A stretch of 6,239 nt of DNA, from positions 1-6,239 of the forward strand of contig JAFWRA010000037.1 in NCBI GenBank assembly GCA_017508895.1, in the 5' to 3' direction. Position 1 is the first letter of the stretch, and each line of letters opens with the position of its first letter. The notes below the pieces were generated by a model that was not told the DNA's origin, searched no databases, and was given only the letters and a program-made list of their open reading frames with translations. The DNA is from Bacteroidales bacterium (GTDB taxonomy: Bacteria > Bacteroidota > Bacteroidia > Bacteroidales > F082). Positions 4,290 through 6,239 of this stretch are shown here, in pieces. Both the position numbers and the translations under genes were made by a program.

Positions 4290-6239
4290 TTACTCCACCA
4301 CGATTTTCTGCACCTTCACCTCATCGCCGTTGATGAGGCGGAGCATGTAGATGCCAGGGGCGACGTTTACATTGATACTGGCGCAGCCATTGATGCTTTC
4401 GCTCTTCAGGATGCGGCCTGTGATGTCGATCACCTGTAGCGTGGCCTCGGATTCTGAACCTGTCGAAGGATTGTTGATAATCCAGCTGCCATTGCTATAG
4501 AAAGCAAAGGTCCCTGAGCTCGTCGAAGGGCCGTCTTCATGCACATCCAAGACGACCTCCATGGGCGGCAGCACAATGTTGTCCACCCACACGCAGTCCT
4601 GCCCGCCAGTGGCGCCACCGTCTTTTTCGTAGCTCCAGGTAAGGTGGTGCGTGCCTTCTGGAATCATGAAGCTGATGTAAGTCCAGCCGGTTTGGCCCGA
4701 CCAACGGCCGTAACGCTCGCCGTCGACATAAAACACGAGGAAGTCATAGCCAGTCTCGGTAGAGGTTCTCACATAGAAGGAAATCTCGTTGTCGCAAGCG
4801 AAGTCATAGTCGAGACTCATGTCGGCATGGCTGCTGTGCCCCATCGAAGTGGTATGAGCGCAGTATAGGCCTTCGTATGGGCCATGGCTAACGATCTCCC
4901 ATCCGCCCTGACCTTCAAACTGCCAGTCATATTTGCTAAAGTCGCCCGTCTCAAAGTCTTCCATCTCGCTGTTCACGTTGAGGAAATAGGAATCCATGAC
5001 GACATAGTGTCCTGAATAGGTGGCCAGGATGAGTTCAAAGGCTTGGGCATTTCTGGCTTCGGCGATGCTCAGTGTGAAATCGACGGTGAAAGTGTCGTCG
5101 ACAGCCAAGTCACCAATGATGAAGGTGTTTTGGTCGAAGAGGATCTCGGGGGCAGAGCAATATACGCCGAAGACGGTATTGGGCGAAAGGCTATGGCCTG
5201 TGTTCTTGCCCGTGAAGTGCAGGGTGAGGGTCTCACCGCTGTCGGCATGGCCGTTGCCGTTGCCATCCACTTCTTCCAACTGGGTCAGGATGCGCCCATA
5301 GTCGGGTGCATTGACTGTCATATCGAACAGGCTCTCCCAAGTCTCATTGCCATTGGTGCAGGTCAAGATGAAGGTTACGACGGTCTGGTCGGGCACGTCA
5401 TCGCTGACGTTGAAAGCGAAGGCATTGTCGAGGCTGACGGTGGCATGGGAGTCTACGGTTCCAATTGTGGCAGAGCCTTGTGTAACGGTAATATATGGAG
5501 CGTCACAACTCAATGTGGCCGTGACGTTGTTCGCTACAAGGTTACCCACGTTGCGGAAGCCAACATTGAGAGTTTGGCTCTCGCCGAATTCAACCTGCCC
5601 GTCGGGGTCGTTGAGGGCGTAATTGTCGAAGAGCACATGTGCGCAGTTGGCGTTGTCAAAGACAAGCTCAAGGTGCTGTGGCCAGCCGTTCATGCCCGTG
5701 ACATAAAGGTCGAGGACATCGGTATTGTTGACAGCGGCAAAGCAGAGTTCTGCCACACCGTTGGCATCGGTAGAAGCCAATGCAATCAGTTCATCACCTT
5801 TGAACAGGCGACATTCGAAGTTATAGGCACCATTGCCATTTTCGTCCTTCACGTTGACGGGGATACGGTTGGTGCCCACAGGAAGTGTGGTGGCGCACTC
5901 GATTTCGGGTGTGAAAGGCTCGTCGAACCAAGCGCTGAGCCCCACGTCGCCTAAGGCGTTAAGGGCATAAAATGACCAGCGCAACACACCGATTTCGCCA
6001 TCCATAGTGATGAAAGGCGAGGTTTGTATCTTACTTTCTTTCAAAGCTTCGCCGAGACCCGCCATGCGTTCGTGACAGTAGGCGTCGATAAGCTCACGGT
6101 GGTAATGGTTTGAAGGGCCGTCGCCCATCTGGTTGTACCAGCCATAGCGCGAGTTGCCGATGGCGGCCACGGCACCGGTCTCGTTGACGACCATGCGTTC
6201 CAAGATGCAGTCGTCGGCAAAGTCGCCACAGATGCAGCC
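4290..6239 (-). CDS. Gingipain-family (peptidase C25) protease with adhesin-like tail and T9SS sorting domain, C-terminal part
   Basis: The frame is open from the right edge to the TAA at 4292-4290, giving 649 residues; the start lies outside. Numbering from the edge, residue 2 is the predicted catalytic Cys in GCICGDF. The catalytic domain ends near 112 (LNALGDVGLSAWFDEP). An Ig-like domain of the type that follows C25 catalytic domains spans ~113-200, then two beta-sandwich repeats (~203-312 and ~313-422, each with a 'GES/GET-L' strand). A MAM/cleaved-adhesin-like jelly roll (~425-558, starting MEDFETGDF) precedes the type A T9SS sorting domain (~577-649), which has VIDITGRIL, GIYMLRLINGD and ends KVQKIVVE. 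The sorting domain directs outer-membrane export and is normally removed on attachment to the surface. Two copies of a short palindromic repeat sit within the coding sequence at 4451-4470 and 4511-4530. Confidence 0.95.
   Translation of the reverse strand, partial: GCICGDFADDCILERMVVNETGAVAAIGNSRYGWYNQMGDGPSNHYHRELIDAYCHERMAGLGEALKESKIQTSPFITMDGEIGVLRWSFYALNALGDVGLSAWFDEPFTPEIECATTLPVGTNRIPVNVKDENGNGAYNFECRLFKGDELIALASTDANGVAELCFAAVNNTDVLDLYVTGMNGWPQHLELVFDNANCAHVLFDNYALNDPDGQVEFGESQTLNVGFRNVGNLVANNVTATLSCDAPYITVTQGSATIGTVDSHATVSLDNAFAFNVSDDVPDQTVVTFILTCTNGNETWESLFDMTVNAPDYGRILTQLEEVDGNGNGHADSGETLTLHFTGKNTGHSLSPNTVFGVYCSAPEILFDQNTFIIGDLAVDDTFTVDFTLSIAEARNAQAFELILATYSGHYVVMDSYFLNVNSEMEDFETGDFSKYDWQFEGQGGWEIVSHGPYEGLYCAHTTSMGHSSHADMSLDYDFACDNEISFYVRTSTETGYDFLVFYVDGERYGRWSGQTGWTYISFMIPEGTHHLTWSYEKDGGATGGQDCVWVDNIVLPPMEVVLDVHEDGPSTSSGTFAFYSNGSWIINNPSTGSESEATLQVIDITGRILKSESINGCASINVNVAPGIYMLRLINGDEVKVQKIVVE
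4451..4470 (-). repeat. Short palindromic dispersed repeat inside the sorting domain, copy 1
   Basis: On the minus strand this reads TCCTTCGACAGGTTCAGAAT, a variant of the dispersed repeat CCTTCGACAAGCTCAGG seen in many bacterial genomes. It is translated in frame as part of NNPSTGSESE, in the first strands of the T9SS sorting domain, where I would expect only a short turn. It starts exactly 60 bases (20 codons) from copy 2. Confidence 0.6.
4511..4530 (-). repeat. Short palindromic dispersed repeat before the sorting domain, copy 2
   Basis: On the minus strand this reads CCCTTCGACGAGCTCAGGGA, close to the consensus CCTTCGACAAGCTCAGG, with CCCT/AGGG ends that are complementary. It encodes GPSTSSGT in the linker between the jelly-roll domain and the sorting domain. 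The 'PSTSSG' string is the usual translation of this repeat in this frame. Confidence 0.7.
6204..6239. repeat. Direct repeat at the right window edge, protease catalytic-cysteine motif
   Basis: This is the partner of bases 1-36, in the same orientation and with 6 mismatches in 36. The encoded 12 residues differ from the left copy at two positions (Ala-Asp in place of Ser-Ser). It is the first coding segment visible of the second protease. Confidence 0.85.

Noticed and set aside
5043..5954. Plus-strand open frame of 303 codons opposite the second protease
   Set aside because: It overlaps clear Ig-like domains on the minus strand, begins with a non-ATG start, and shows low-complexity Val/Gly/Ala/Glu composition typical of antisense shadows.
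1..6239. CRISPR array, tRNA or rRNA genes, insertion sequence
   Set aside because: No regularly spaced repeats, no cloverleaf or rRNA-like sequence, and no transposase frame or terminal inverted repeats were seen. The 36-base edge repeats are coding and paralogous.

Overview
The window looks like chromosomal DNA of an uncultured Bacteroidales-type bacterium (phylum Bacteroidota). Three things point there: gingipain-family (peptidase C25) proteases, one ending in a type IX secretion system (T9SS) C-terminal sorting domain; candidate promoters of the Bacteroidota form (TTTG, then TAnnTTTG), with no Shine-Dalgarno sequences; and signal peptides that all end in Ala followed by Gln, which is typical of the phylum. 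I cannot name a genus.

Layout, left to right. Bases 1-1488 (minus) hold the N-terminal 496 codons of one C25 protease: signal peptide, prodomain and catalytic domain, cut by the window edge just after the catalytic cysteine. Bases 1489-1808 hold a 47-codon minus-strand ORF (1541-1684) and divergent promoters; the leader before the small ORF is a partial copy of the leader before the protease. Bases 1809-2963 and 3021-4220 (plus) hold two tandem paralogous secreted proteins of unknown function, each with one sialidase-type Asp-box and one pair of thrombospondin type 3-like calcium motifs. A perfect 13-bp hairpin at 4229-4269 separates these from a converging gene. Bases 4290-6239 (minus) hold the C-terminal 649 residues of a second C25 protease: end of the catalytic domain, Ig-like domains, a jelly-roll adhesin-like domain and a T9SS sorting domain.

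The two proteases are truncated at the same homologous place: bases 1-36 and 6204-6239 match at 30 of 36 positions, and both encode the catalytic-cysteine motif. Either two C25 paralogs flank the paralog pair in direct orientation, or the ends reflect an assembly break or join in a shared sequence.

Functionally the window is a cell-surface/secretion locus. The proteases are expected to cross the inner membrane by Sec and the outer membrane by T9SS, then be anchored or released at the surface. The paralog pair has signal peptides but no sorting domain, so it is expected to be periplasmic unless another route exists. It is richer in A+T than the flanking proteases. No experimentally characterised system can be assigned to it from the sequence alone.
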